Of a DNA stretch of 61,160 nt, positions 1-9,600 are shown piece by piece (within the stretch, counting starts at the first letter, position 1; every line of letters begins with the position of its first letter). The notes under the pieces are model-generated. The model ran no database searches, was not told the origin of the DNA, and saw only the letters and a program-made list of their open reading frames with translations. Origin of the DNA: Clostridiales bacterium (GTDB lineage: Bacteria; Bacillota; Clostridia; Christensenellales; CAG-138); NCBI GenBank assembly GCA_004557245.1, contig SFEL01000017.1, forward strand, positions 1-61,160, written 5' to 3'. The translations under genes were made by a program, and so were the position numbers.

Positions 1-52
1 CTGTTTTGAATTCTGCCGAGTATCTTTTGTATTTTTGTCCCTTTTTGCTCAT
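1..52 (-). CDS. IS3-family transposase OrfA, N-terminal fragment (cut by window edge)
   Basis: Read on the minus strand, an ATG at 50-52 opens a frame that runs off the window and begins MSKKGQKYKRYSAEFKT. A Lys/Arg-rich start leading into 'RYSAEFK' is how OrfA proteins of the IS3 family (IS150-like) begin; OrfA is the HTH half of the transposase. Only 17 residues are visible, so the subgroup cannot be named. The fragment sits behind an inverted repeat at 61-94 that looks like the end of the element. The family call rests on this short N terminus and its setting. Confidence 0.55.
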   Translation of the reverse strand, partial: MSKKGQKYKRYSAEFKT

Positions 53-60
53 TAAAAATA

Positions 61-99
61 TGCACCTCCGAAAGTGTCTAACTTTCGGGGTGCATATCA
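61..99. repeat. Probable terminal region of the IS element with internal inverted repeat
   Basis: The arms TGCACC..CGAAAG (61-75) and CTTTCGGGGTGCA (82-94) are complementary and form a hairpin around TGTCTAA. Minus-strand reading from about 99 inward (TGATATGCACC...) leads straight to the transposase start at 52, as expected for an IS3-family terminus. The exact outer base near 99 is an estimate, because the other end and any target duplication lie outside the window. Confidence 0.5.
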
Positions 100-100
100 C

Positions 101-129
101 TTTCCGGTGTTCCTTTTTTGTTATATAAT
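101..129 (+). promoter_or_regulatory. Putative promoter of the pyrH run
   Basis: A perfect TATAAT lies at 124-129. A weak -35 (TTTCCG, 101-106) lies 17 bp upstream, immediately outside the IS end. The -10 is convincing and the -35 matches only half of the consensus. If correct, pyrH transcription starts near 136 and is independent of whatever lies beyond the IS element. Confidence 0.45.
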
Positions 130-182
130 ATATCTGGTGAAAATCGGTCCGAACCGTAATAATAGTTTTAAGGAGCAGAAAA

Positions 183-887
183 ATGCTGAAATACAAGAGA
201 ATATCACTTAAGCTTTCCGGCGAAGCCATGGGCGGCGCACAGGCTGTGGATTTTGACAAGGCGGAGGCTATAGCGAGACAGGTGGCGCGGCTTCACGAGC
301 TTGGAGCAGAGATAGGCATAACCATCGGCGGCGGCAATATATGGCGTGGCCGCAGCTCCGGCGATATGGACCGCAACAGGGCGGATCAGATGGGTATGCT
401 GGCGACTGTCATAAACTCTCTTGCCGTGCAGGACTGCCTGCTGAAGCTGGGGGTCCCTGCCGTGGTGATGTCCTCAATAGATATGCCAAGAATAGCGGAT
501 AGCTATTCCTCCCGGGCTGCACACGCCGCCCTTGATGCAGGTAAGGTAGTCATATTTGCAGGCGGCAGCGGTCTGCCCTTCTTCTCTACCGATACCGCAG
601 CTGCCCTCAAGGCCGCCGAGATAGGCGCGGATGCAATGCTTCTTGCAAAGAACGTAGACGCGATCTATTCCGACGATCCAAGGAAGAACCCGAATGCCAT
701 AAGGTATTCGCACCTTACCTACGACGAGGTCATCGAACGTGAACTAAAGGCTACAGACCTTACTGCCATAACCCTCTGCAAGGAGCAGAACATACCTATA
801 CTTGCCTTCGCCATGGCGGACCCGGACAACGTGGTAAAAGCCGTTCAGGGCGAGAGCATAGGTACGCTGATAGACAACGTGAAGTAA
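183..887 (+). CDS. pyrH: UMP kinase
   Basis: Makes UDP from UMP and ATP in pyrimidine nucleotide synthesis; the bacterial enzyme is a cytosolic hexamer of the amino-acid-kinase fold. The 234-residue length is typical. Family signatures include RISLKLSGEA at the N terminus, the glycine-rich GITIGGGNIWRG loop, and FAGGSGLPFFSTDTAAALKA followed by the KNVDAIYSDDPRKNP segment. AAGGAG lies 8 nt before the ATG. pyrH normally follows rpsB-tsf and precedes frr; here frr follows as usual, but upstream lies an IS element, so the link to rpsB-tsf is broken or out of view. Confidence 0.96.
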   Translation: MLKYKRISLKLSGEAMGGAQAVDFDKAEAIARQVARLHELGAEIGITIGGGNIWRGRSSGDMDRNRADQMGMLATVINSLAVQDCLLKLGVPAVVMSSIDMPRIADSYSSRAAHAALDAGKVVIFAGGSGLPFFSTDTAAALKAAEIGADAMLLAKNVDAIYSDDPRKNPNAIRYSHLTYDEVIERELKATDLTAITLCKEQNIPILAFAMADPDNVVKAVQGESIGTLIDNVK

Positions 888-1001
888 GGTATAAAGCGGG
901 CGATACTGTGAACAATCTCTAATTGGGGATTGTGCGAAACAGGCATTTCCTGTAAAATATAGCTGAGCTTTTTATAAGATAAACTTTCAGGAGGTTCAAA
1001 T

Positions 1002-1553
1002 ATGGACGCTGTCGCAACCGCAAAAGAAAAAATGACCAAAACCGTAGCCGCTTTGGAGCGTGACCTCGGAACCCTCAAGGCCGGGCGTGCGAACCCCCAG
1101 GCCCTTGACCGCATAATGGTTGACTATTACGGCTCTCAGGTGCCGATAAACCAGCTGGGCAATATATCCTCCCCCGAGGCGAGGCTGCTGGTCATCTCCC
1201 CCTATGACGCCACTATGATAAAGGAAATAGAGAAGGCTATACAGAAGTCCGACCTGGGCATTAACCCCAGCAACGACGGCCGCCTCATACGTCTCGTATT
1301 CCCCGAGCTCACCGAGGAGCGCCGAAAGGAGCTTGTAAAGCTGGTGCGCAAGAAGGGCGAGGAGTCTAAGGTGGCTATACGTTCTATCCGCCGCGACGCC
1401 ATCGATTCCATCAAGAAGGCCAAGAAGGACGGCGACATAACCGAGGACGACCAGAAGCGCCAGGAAGAGCAGGCCCAGAAGGCTACCGATGAGTTCATAA
1501 AGAACATTGACAAGGTCATTGCTGATAAGGAAAAGGAGATAATGACGGTTTGA
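1002..1553 (+). CDS. frr: Ribosome-recycling factor
   Basis: RRF, acting with EF-G, splits post-termination ribosomes. The 183-residue length and the LGTLKAGRANPQALDRIMVDY and INPSNDGRLIRLVFPELTEE segments are diagnostic, followed by the long helical arm (RRKELVKLVRKKGEESKVAIR). AGGAGG lies 8 nt before the ATG. It follows pyrH by 114 nt with no terminator seen, so the two are probably cotranscribed. Its TGA overlaps the TTG start of the next small gene by 3-4 nt, which suggests translational coupling. Confidence 0.97.
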   Translation: MDAVATAKEKMTKTVAALERDLGTLKAGRANPQALDRIMVDYYGSQVPINQLGNISSPEARLLVISPYDATMIKEIEKAIQKSDLGINPSNDGRLIRLVFPELTEERRKELVKLVRKKGEESKVAIRSIRRDAIDSIKKAKKDGDITEDDQKRQEEQAQKATDEFIKNIDKVIADKEKEIMTV

Positions 1554-1750
1554 TATCCGTACTTGGATACGAGCTTGGAAGGGCGAAAGAGCTGCTGGAA
1601 GCCGAAGGATACAGCGTGAGGTGCGTAGAGACCCGCAGCCGCAAGGGACTTAACGGCAACGAAAAACGGGTGATAAGGCAGCGTACTGATGGCAATGCGG
1701 TTGAGCTCATATGGGCTCTGTTCAAAACAGACTGCGAATATGGGGGATAG
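1550..1750 (+). CDS. Small stand-alone PASTA-like protein
   Basis: A 66-residue product starting at TTG 1550, which overlaps the frr stop; a GGAG sits about 11 nt upstream. The segment VLGYELGRAKELLEAEGYSV, a basic turn and KRVIRQRTDGNAVELIWA follow the PASTA plan: short strand, helix with an AK-LE pattern, then a hairpin with VI.Q. PASTA domains normally occur as extracellular repeats on PBPs and Ser/Thr kinases. Here there is one, with no signal peptide or membrane segment, so it should be cytosolic. Its place between frr and uppS suggests a role tied to translation or lipid-carrier synthesis, but function is unknown. The PASTA call is by eye. Confidence 0.6.
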   Translation: MISVLGYELGRAKELLEAEGYSVRCVETRSRKGLNGNEKRVIRQRTDGNAVELIWALFKTDCEYGG

Positions 1751-1796
1751 CGGTTAGTTCCGCATCCCCTTTTGTATCGGAGGATATTTTTACACA

Positions 1797-2516
1797 ATGG
1801 CAAAGATACAGCCTCAAAGCGTAGGCTTGGCGCCGGAACTGCCACGGCATATAGGCATAATAATGGACGGCAACGGCCGTTACGCCACGCGGCGGGGCCT
1901 GCCGAGAAAGCTTGGCCACCGGGCAGGAATGGAGCGGCTGCGGGGGCTTATACGTTTTTCATCGGATATAGGTATTGAGGCGCTGTCGCTGTACGCCTTT
2001 TCCACCGAAAACTGGAAGCGGCCCAAGGAAGAGATAGGGGCGCTGTTCGATCTTTTTCTGGAATACTTTATAAGCGAACTGGACGAACTGGATAAAAACA
2101 ACGTCTGCATACGCATAATGGGCGACATGTCCGCATTTCCGGAAAAAATGGGCCAGGAGACGGACGAGGCCATGTACAAAACCAGAAACAATACCGGCCT
2201 GAAGCTCAATATTGCATTGAACTACGGCAGCAGGGCAGAGGTGGTACGCGCCTGCAACACCCTCATGGAGCGTGGAAAGCCCGTAGACGAAGCTGATCTT
2301 ATGAACGCCCTGTATACCGCAGGGCTGCCGGATCTTGACCTGATAATCCGTACGGCGGGAGAGCAGCGGTTATCCAACTTCATGCTGCTTCAGGCGGCAT
2401 ACGCTGAGCTGGTGTTCACGGATGTGACATTTCCCGAGCTTACGGACGAAAAATATGCGGACTGCATAAGAGAATACCAACGGCGCACCAGAAGGTTCGG
2501 CGCGGTGACAGAATAA
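1797..2516 (+). CDS. uppS: Isoprenyl transferase (undecaprenyl diphosphate synthase)
   Basis: Condenses isopentenyl diphosphate units with farnesyl diphosphate to give the C55 lipid carrier for peptidoglycan and wall polymers. The 239 residues carry IGIIMDGNGRYATRRG (catalytic Asp), the HRAGMERL segment, YAFSTENWKRP, and the C-terminal IIRTAGEQRLSNFMLLQ with the AYAEL Glu; these are the five conserved cis-prenyltransferase regions. CGGAGGA lies about 11 nt before the ATG. It leads the uppS-cdsA-dxr-rseP-ispG block that is conserved in Firmicutes, pairing lipid-carrier synthesis with its MEP-pathway precursors. Confidence 0.96.
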   Translation: MAKIQPQSVGLAPELPRHIGIIMDGNGRYATRRGLPRKLGHRAGMERLRGLIRFSSDIGIEALSLYAFSTENWKRPKEEIGALFDLFLEYFISELDELDKNNVCIRIMGDMSAFPEKMGQETDEAMYKTRNNTGLKLNIALNYGSRAEVVRACNTLMERGKPVDEADLMNALYTAGLPDLDLIIRTAGEQRLSNFMLLQAAYAELVFTDVTFPELTDEKYADCIREYQRRTRRFGAVTE

Positions 2517-2540
2517 ATCATCAAAAGGAGAAGCGGCGTA

Positions 2541-3389
2541 ATGGATAGCGGCAGGAAAACCAGAGTAATAGTAGGCGCGTTGCTGGGGTTGCTTTTCGTG
2601 GGCATAGTGGCTCTCGGCAGCATATTCCGCACCGTGGTATTTACCGTGGCGGCGGTGATAGCGGTATATGAGATGTCCAACATGATCTATAAAAAGACGG
2701 AAAAGAACATATTCGCGGCGCCCGCATACGTCTTTGCGGCGCTGTGCTTTCCGATAGCCTCATTTCCGGCGGCCCTGGCGGCGAGGATGAGCGCCGCTAC
2801 CGCCATAATGCTCCTCGGGGCGCTGTGCCTGATGCTCATTGCGGCGGAGAGGGTATTCAATAAGCTGCGCACCACGGAGGAGAGCATATACTCCGCGTTC
2901 ATGCTCATATACCCCATGTCGCTGTTTGGAATGCTGGCGCTGATAATGCCCGCCGACGGGCTCACCTCACCGAAAAACGTGGGCCTGCTGCTGGTATTCA
3001 TATGCCCGCTCATGGGCGATATGCTGGCCTATTACATAGGCTCCTCCATGGGCAAGCGAAAGCTGTGCCCCGAGATAAGCCCTCATAAGACGGTTGAGGG
3101 ATGCTATGGAAGCTTTCTCGGCGGACTGTTGGGCGGTTTTGCATGTTTCCTGCTGCAATTCATATGGGGACTGCGCCTGCCCATACTTCCCATGCTGCTG
3201 GTGGGTATTATCTGCGGAGGAGTAGGACAGATAGGCGATCTGTTTGCGTCCGTCATAAAGCGCTGGGCCGGCGCAAAGGATTACGGCAATATATTCCCCG
3301 GCCACGGCGGGGTGATAGACAGACTGGACAGCGTGCTGATGTGCGCGCCGGTGGCACTGTGTTATATATGGCTCAGTATGCTGGGCTAA
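2541..3389 (+). CDS. cdsA: Phosphatidate cytidylyltransferase (CDP-diacylglycerol synthase)
   Basis: Converts phosphatidate and CTP to CDP-diacylglycerol, the branch point for phospholipids. It is a polytopic membrane protein of 282 residues with about seven or eight hydrophobic segments. The C-terminal half has the family signature: SSMGKRKLCPEISPHKTVEG, then GQIGDLFASVIKRWAGAKD and the PGHGGVIDRLDS motif with the catalytic Asp. AAAAGGAG lies 9 nt before the ATG. The product feeds pgsA at 44948-45487. Confidence 0.95.
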   Translation: MDSGRKTRVIVGALLGLLFVGIVALGSIFRTVVFTVAAVIAVYEMSNMIYKKTEKNIFAAPAYVFAALCFPIASFPAALAARMSAATAIMLLGALCLMLIAAERVFNKLRTTEESIYSAFMLIYPMSLFGMLALIMPADGLTSPKNVGLLLVFICPLMGDMLAYYIGSSMGKRKLCPEISPHKTVEGCYGSFLGGLLGGFACFLLQFIWGLRLPILPMLLVGIICGGVGQIGDLFASVIKRWAGAKDYGNIFPGHGGVIDRLDSVLMCAPVALCYIWLSMLG

Positions 3390-3401
3390 AGGAATGTAAT
3401 A

Positions 3402-4544
3402 ATGAAGAATATAGCTGTTTTGGGCTGCACAGGCTCCATAGGCAGGCAGACCCTTGACGTTATCAGGGCTAATCCGGATAAATTCCGGGCGGCCGTGCTT
3501 TGCGCGGGCAGAGATGCAGACGCCATGTTTAAAGCGGCGGAGGAATTCCGCCCGGATTATATTGCCATGGCGGACGAGGCTGCGGCGGATAAGCTCAGGC
3601 AAAGCGGAATAAAGGCAAAAATAGCCGGCGGTGAACAGGCGGTGCTGGAAGCGGCGGCCTATGAGGGCGCCGACATAATAGTAAATGGCATAAGCGGCTT
3701 TTCAGGAATGAAGCCGCTGCTTGCAGCGCTGGAAGCGGGCAAAACCGTTGCCCTTGCAAACAAAGAAAGCATCGTCTGCGCCCACGACCTGGTAAATGCC
3801 GCGCTGAAAAAGGGCGGTGCCATAATACCGGTGGACAGCGAACAGAGCGCCATATTCCAGTGCATGGCGGCGGGAAACCACGGCGAGATACAAAGGCTCA
3901 TACTTACGGCCTCCGGCGGTCCCTTCAGGGAATATACAAAGGAACAGCTCAAAACCGTCACGCCGGAGCAGGCAGGGCATCACCCAACCTGGAAAATGGG
4001 CAGAAAGATCACTATAGACTCCGCCTCCTTTTTCAACAAGGGCCTCGAGATAATGGAGGCGAGCTATCTTTTCGGCATACCCGGGGAAAGGATAAGCGTA
4101 TTGGTACACCCGGAGTCCATAGTGCATTCCATGGTGGAATACACGGACGGATGCAATATGGCACAATTATCCAGGCCCGATATGCGGCTTGCAATACAAT
4201 ATGCGCTGACATACCCGGAGAGGACTCCCGGCGAGTTTGGAAGGCTTCGCCTTGAGGACATGGGCAAAATAAGCTTTTATGCGCCTGATACCGATAAATT
4301 TCCGGCGATACCCATGGCGTATGAGGCGCTGCGCGAAGGAAGAAACCTGCCCATAGTGTATAATGGCGCAAACGAGACGGCGGTTGATATGTTCATTCGA
4401 GGAAAAATACGCTTTGATGAGATAGCCGATGTAGTGGAATATGCTCTTCACAGGGCAGACAGGGGGAATATACTCTCCCTTGAGGACATAATAAAAACAG
4501 ACAGGCAGGCGAGGAAGCTTGCATTTGAGAAAGGAAACGCATAA
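3402..4544 (+). CDS. dxr: 1-deoxy-D-xylulose 5-phosphate reductoisomerase
   Basis: First committed step of the MEP isoprenoid pathway: DXP to 2-C-methyl-D-erythritol 4-phosphate with NADPH. 380 residues. The N-terminal Rossmann motif is VLGCTGSIGRQTLDV; metal and substrate signatures are VDSEQSAIFQC, LTASGGPFR, MGRKITIDSASFFNKGLE and HPESIVHSMVE. It ends 1 nt before the rseP start. Together with ispG downstream it shows the cell makes isoprenoids by the MEP route. Confidence 0.97.
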   Translation: MKNIAVLGCTGSIGRQTLDVIRANPDKFRAAVLCAGRDADAMFKAAEEFRPDYIAMADEAAADKLRQSGIKAKIAGGEQAVLEAAAYEGADIIVNGISGFSGMKPLLAALEAGKTVALANKESIVCAHDLVNAALKKGGAIIPVDSEQSAIFQCMAAGNHGEIQRLILTASGGPFREYTKEQLKTVTPEQAGHHPTWKMGRKITIDSASFFNKGLEIMEASYLFGIPGERISVLVHPESIVHSMVEYTDGCNMAQLSRPDMRLAIQYALTYPERTPGEFGRLRLEDMGKISFYAPDTDKFPAIPMAYEALREGRNLPIVYNGANETAVDMFIRGKIRFDEIADVVEYALHRADRGNILSLEDIIKTDRQARKLAFEKGNA

Positions 4545-5564
4545 ATGACGCTGTTGTCAATTATTGGCGCGCTGCTGGTGCTTACGGTGCTGGTATTCGT
4601 ACACGAACTTGGGCATTTTTACGCGGGCAAAAAGCTTGGCTTCAGAATAGACGAGTTTGCCATAGGAATGGGCCCTGTGGTGTGCAGCAAGGAGAAAAAC
4701 GGTACCCGCTTCGCGATCCGGGCGCTGCCCATAGGCGGCCTATGTGCCTTCCACGGTGAGGATGAAGGTGTATCCGATCCCGAGTGCTTCAATGCGCAGC
4801 CGGTATGGAAGCGCATGATAGTGGTGCTGGCCGGCCCATTTATGAATATACTTCTGGCAGTGGTGCTGGCTGTTATCATACTTATGACCTACGGCGAGTA
4901 TATGCCGATGATAAACGACTTTACCGCAGAGAACACCCCGGCGGAGGCCGCGGGCATACAGGTAGGCGATATCATAACCGAGATAGACGGCAAAAGCATA
5001 ACCTACTATGCGGAATGCACGGATTACATACAGCAGGCTGATCCTGCGAGAATAGAGGTCACTGTACGACGTGACGGCATGGACGTGACTCTTACTGCCC
5101 ACGACATATACGACCCCGAAAGCGGAAGCAATAGGCTGGGGATATACATATCTCCCGAAAGGCTGCGCTACGGCTTCTTTGAGGCCGTTGCAAATTCGGT
5201 GCAGTACACCTGCTATATTGTAAAAGAGATGTTCAGGGTGCTGGGCGGCCTGTTTACGGGAAGCGTAACCTCCGACGACGTAGCTGGACCGGTAGGCACC
5301 ATAAGCATAATAGGTCAGGCGGTGAGGGCCGGCTTTGAGGTGGTGCTGCGTCTCGGAGTGCTTATCAGCATCAACCTTGGCATAATGAACATACTGCCCA
5401 TTCCAGCGCTGGACGGCGGAAGGTTCCTGTTCATGGTGATTGAGGCGGTTCGTGGCAAGCCCATACCTCCCGAGAAGGAGGGAATGATACATATGGCGGG
5501 GCTGGTGCTGCTCTTCGGCCTTATGATACTGCTTACGGTAATGGACGTAAGAAAGCTGTTTTAG
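4545..5564 (+). CDS. rseP: Site-2 intramembrane zinc metalloprotease (RseP/RasP family)
   Basis: Cleaves transmembrane substrates such as anti-sigma factors or signal-peptide remnants. 339 residues. A first membrane helix carries HELGH (H20, E21, H24), the zinc site; a PDZ domain spans roughly residues 110-190 (PAEAAGIQVGDIITEIDGK); the third metal ligand motif NILPIPALDGG is near residue 280; a final helix closes the protein. The ATG abuts the dxr stop, so translation is probably coupled. Which anti-sigma factor it serves here cannot be told from the window. Confidence 0.94.
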   Translation: MTLLSIIGALLVLTVLVFVHELGHFYAGKKLGFRIDEFAIGMGPVVCSKEKNGTRFAIRALPIGGLCAFHGEDEGVSDPECFNAQPVWKRMIVVLAGPFMNILLAVVLAVIILMTYGEYMPMINDFTAENTPAEAAGIQVGDIITEIDGKSITYYAECTDYIQQADPARIEVTVRRDGMDVTLTAHDIYDPESGSNRLGIYISPERLRYGFFEAVANSVQYTCYIVKEMFRVLGGLFTGSVTSDDVAGPVGTISIIGQAVRAGFEVVLRLGVLISINLGIMNILPIPALDGGRFLFMVIEAVRGKPIPPEKEGMIHMAGLVLLFGLMILLTVMDVRKLF

Positions 5565-5597
5565 CCGTATCATGGCAGTCTGATTTGTGGGGGAAAG

Positions 5598-6656
5598 ATG
5601 AAAAATACCAGAAAAGTTATGGCAGGGGCGGTGCAGATAGGCGGCGGCGCCCCCGTCACCATACAGTCTATGACCAATACGGACACGGCGGACGCAATAG
5701 CCACCGCCGATCAGATATTGGCACTTGAGGAGGCGGGCTGCGAGATAGTCCGCTCTTCCGTGTACAATGAGGCATGTGCAAAGGCAATACTCGAGATAAA
5801 GCGCAGGATACACATACCACTCGTCGCGGATATACATTTTGATTGGAGGCTCGCCATAGCCGCCATGGAAAACGGCGTGGACAAGCTGCGCTTCAATCCC
5901 GGCAACATAGGCGGAGAGGAAAACGTAAAAAGGCTGGCGGACTGCGCCAAGGCCCATCATGTTCCAATGCGCATAGGGGTAAACGGCGGCTCTGCGGAAA
6001 AGGAGCTTCTCCGAAAGTACGGAGGGCCAAAGCCGGAAGCGCTGGTTGAGAGCGCGCTGAAGCACGTCCGCATGCTGGAAAAACAGAGCTATTATGACAT
6101 GGTCATATCTATTAAATCCTCCAACGTGCCGAATACAATTGAGGCTTACAGGCTTATGAGCAGGGAGTGCGATTACCCCCTGCATATAGGCGTTACAGAA
6201 GCTGGCGGCGGTGAAATGGCCATTGTAAAGGCTGCGGCCGCCATGGGCGCCCTTCTTGTGGACGGCATAGGGGATACCATGCGCGTATCCATGACCGGCG
6301 ACCCTGTACAGGAGGTTTACGCAGCGAAGGAGATACTGAAGGCCATGGGCCTCAGAAAAGAAGGAGTGGAAATAGTCAGCTGCCCAACCTGCGGCAGAAC
6401 CTGCACCGATCTTCTCAGCGCCGCCAACAGGGTGGAGCATGAGCTTTCCAGCCTGATACCCAAGGGAAAGTACCTTAAAGTAGCCGTGATGGGCTGTATT
6501 GTAAACGGACCCGGAGAAGCGGCTGAAGCCGATATAGGCGTGGCCTTCGGCAAAAGCGGCTGTGCGCTGTTCAAGGGAGGTAAGCTCTTCAGGACGGTGC
6601 CGCTGGAAACCGCCGTAGACGAACTCATAACCGAGGCCAAAGTCATGATGGAATAG
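5598..6656 (+). CDS. ispG: 4-hydroxy-3-methylbut-2-en-1-yl diphosphate synthase
   Basis: Penultimate MEP-pathway enzyme, a 4Fe-4S protein converting MEcPP to HMBPP. 352 residues: TIM-barrel part with IQSMTNTDTADAIATADQI, PLVADIHFDWRLA and KLRFNPGNIGG; C-terminal cluster domain with SCPTCGRTC and GCIVNGPGEA supplying the cluster Cys residues and Glu. GGGGGAAAG lies directly before the ATG. It is followed 3 nt later by polC, probably in one transcript. Confidence 0.96.
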   Translation: MKNTRKVMAGAVQIGGGAPVTIQSMTNTDTADAIATADQILALEEAGCEIVRSSVYNEACAKAILEIKRRIHIPLVADIHFDWRLAIAAMENGVDKLRFNPGNIGGEENVKRLADCAKAHHVPMRIGVNGGSAEKELLRKYGGPKPEALVESALKHVRMLEKQSYYDMVISIKSSNVPNTIEAYRLMSRECDYPLHIGVTEAGGGEMAIVKAAAAMGALLVDGIGDTMRVSMTGDPVQEVYAAKEILKAMGLRKEGVEIVSCPTCGRTCTDLLSAANRVEHELSSLIPKGKYLKVAVMGCIVNGPGEAAEADIGVAFGKSGCALFKGGKLFRTVPLETAVDELITEAKVMME

Positions 6657-6659
6657 CCT

Positions 6660-9600
6660 ATGGAACAGAAGCTTTTGAATATATTCGAAAAATACGGCCT
6701 TGGAGACGGCGAGATAACAGATGCCGGACTGAACAAGCGTGAAAATCTGCTGACCGTTACCGTGCGGTGCGGCCATATAACCAGCGCCGAAAACATAGCC
6801 TGCCTTGAGAGGGAGCTTTGCGCCCTCATGCCGGGCTGCCGCACAAAGGTAATACTCAGGTGCGCCCAGCTTTCGGGGCTGCTGTCCGCCTGCGATGAGG
6901 ATACGCTGAACATACTCAAAAAGACATGGTGCGACATACTGCCGGTATGCCGCCCCGCAATACACAGCTCCGCCTGGGATTATGAGGGCGGCACGCTAAA
7001 GGTAAAGATACCCGGGCAGGTGTTTGAACTGGTCTCGGATCCGAGGCATAGGGAAACGGTAAAGTCATATTACCTCGATCGGTACGGCATAGAGACTGAC
7101 ATAGAGCTTACCGCGGACGATACCATGGAGCTGACGCTGCCCAAGGAAGAGGAGCGGCCCGCCTGGCAGCCTAAAAAGGCCGCGGAGGCCAAGAAAAAGA
7201 CGCTCCCCGACAGGGCGGACGTGATATATGGCAAGCCCATAAAAAAGACCGCCATAATCCAGCAGCGCGACGTGGACGAGACTATGGGCTACGTCACAAT
7301 AAAGGGCGAGATACTAACCCTGGAGACTACAAAGCAGAAAAACGGCAGGACTATACTGACATTTGCCATAAGCGACCATACAAACACGCTTCCCTGCAAG
7401 ATGTTTCTCGAGGAGGGCGAGACGGGCATCGTCGATACCATAGCCGGCATACAGAAAAAGAAAGATATACTTATCGTCTCCGGAAAGTATATGATGGATC
7501 AGTGGCTCAGGCGAATGTGTGTATTCCCGCGGGACGTGGGCTGGGAGCCAAGAGCGGTGCGCACGGACAAGTCCGAGGAGAAGCGCGTAGAGCTGCATCT
7601 TCATACCAAGATGTCCAGCATGGACGGCCTGACAGACGTTAAGGAAGCCATAAAGACCGCCGCCCGCTGGGGACATAAGGCAATAGCCATAACGGATCAC
7701 GGCGTGGTACACGCCTTCCCGGATGCGGTGGCACAGGCAGACAAGCTGAAAAAGGACGGCAAGGACATAAAGATACTGCTGGGCGTCGAGGGATACCTCA
7801 TGCCCGACAGCGAGCTTATAAAGCGGCCGGAGCAATACGTGGCGATAGGCGTGGTAGCATATCCCGGCGTAAAGGAGGACGACGTATTTGAGATAGCCGC
7901 GCTGCGCTTTGACGAGAGCGGCGAAAAGGAAGGCGTATCCATAATAGTCAACAGCGGCGCGGCGCTGACCGATGCAATGGCAGAGGAGACAGGGCTTACA
8001 CGCGAAATGATAAACGGCGGCATGAACCTGAAGGACGGGCTGAAGCAGCTGTATGACTTTATAGGCGATGGAGTGAAGGTGATACACGACCCGCTGGAGC
8101 TGAACAACCTCAGGCAGCACGGCCTGCGCTTTGATATGGAGCTGGACGCGCACTGCGTAAGCACCTCCATGCTGTTTCATTACCTGCACAGGGAAAGCAA
8201 GCAGACGAATATGAGGACTGCGGCGGAGGCGCTGGGCGTGGAGCATTGCGGCGGCAGAGCCATGGAAAGGGCGAGGACTGCGGCAAAGATAATGAACGCC
8301 GTACTGTCCGAGATGACCGCAAAGGACATAGAAAAGCTGCCGCTCATAGACGCGGTTCCCAAGGAAAAGGGAAAGGGCCGCAGGCTTACCTACCATATAA
8401 TCATAATGGCCAGGAACCACGAGGGCCTTATGAACCTTTACCGCCTCGTGTCATATGCTCACCTCGAGCACCTGCGCAAGGTACCGCAGATACCCAGAAG
8501 CCTTCTCAATATGCACCGTGAGGGCATTATAGTAGGCTCCGCCTGCGAGGCAGGAGAGCTGTTCCGGGCGGTGCTCAGGGGGGAGAGCGAGGAAAAGCTC
8601 ATGTCCATAGCGGACATGTACGACTATCTCGAGATACAGCCCATAGGCAACAACGCCTTCCTTATGCGAAACGGCACAGTGGACACGGAGGAAGGGCTTC
8701 GCGATCTCAACCGCAGGATAGTAGCCCTGGGCGACAAGATGGGCAAGCCTGTGGTGGCCACGGGGGACGTACACTTCCTGGAGCCGGACGACGCGCTTTT
8801 CCGCAGCATAATAATGCACGCCAGAGGCTTTGACGACGCGGAGCAGCAGGCTCCCCTCTACTTCAAGACCACGGATGAGATGCTGGAGGAATTCTCCTAT
8901 CTGGGCGAGGAAAAGGCGAGGGAGGTAGTAATAACCAACCCCAACATGATAGCCGACAGCTGCGAGAGAATGAAGGCATTCCTGTCAGAAAAGGGCACCT
9001 ATGCCCCCACGTTCCCCGGCGCAAACGACGAGCTGAGGAATATGGCGCTGAAGAAGGCCCACGAGATATACGGGGACGAGCTGCCGGAGGTGGTGCAGAA
9101 GCGCCTTGATAAGGAACTGAATTCCATCATAGGCAACGGCTATTCCTCGCTGTACCTTATGGCCCAGCGCCTTGTACACAAGTCAAACAGCGACGGGTAT
9201 CTCGTCGGTTCCCGAGGCTCAGTAGGCTCTTCCTTCGTGGCCAACATGGCGGGCATAACCGAGGTAAACGCATTGCAGCCCCACTATGTCTGCCCCAACT
9301 GCCGGCACAGCGACTTCGACATAGACCGTACCAAGTATGCCTGCGGCGTGGACATGCCGGATAAGGACTGCCCCGTTTGCGGCGCAAAATACAAAAAGCT
9401 TGGCTACGAGATACCCTTCGAGGTGTTTCTGGGCTTCAAGGGCGACAAGACCCCGGATATAGACCTTAACTTCTCAGGGGATTATCAGCCTGTAGCGCAT
9501 AAGTACGTTGAGGTCATGTTTGGGGAGGGTCACGCCTTCCGCGCCGGCACCATATCCGGCGTAAAGGACAAGATAGCCTACGGCTACGTCCGTTCCTACT

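Noticed and set aside
4740..6965. Open frame of 741 codons on the minus strand across rseP, ispG and the start of polC
   Set aside because: It is antisense to three clear genes, its product is rich in Tyr, His and Cys as expected of complemented ATA/GCC/GGC codons, and it has no recognisable motif or ribosome site.
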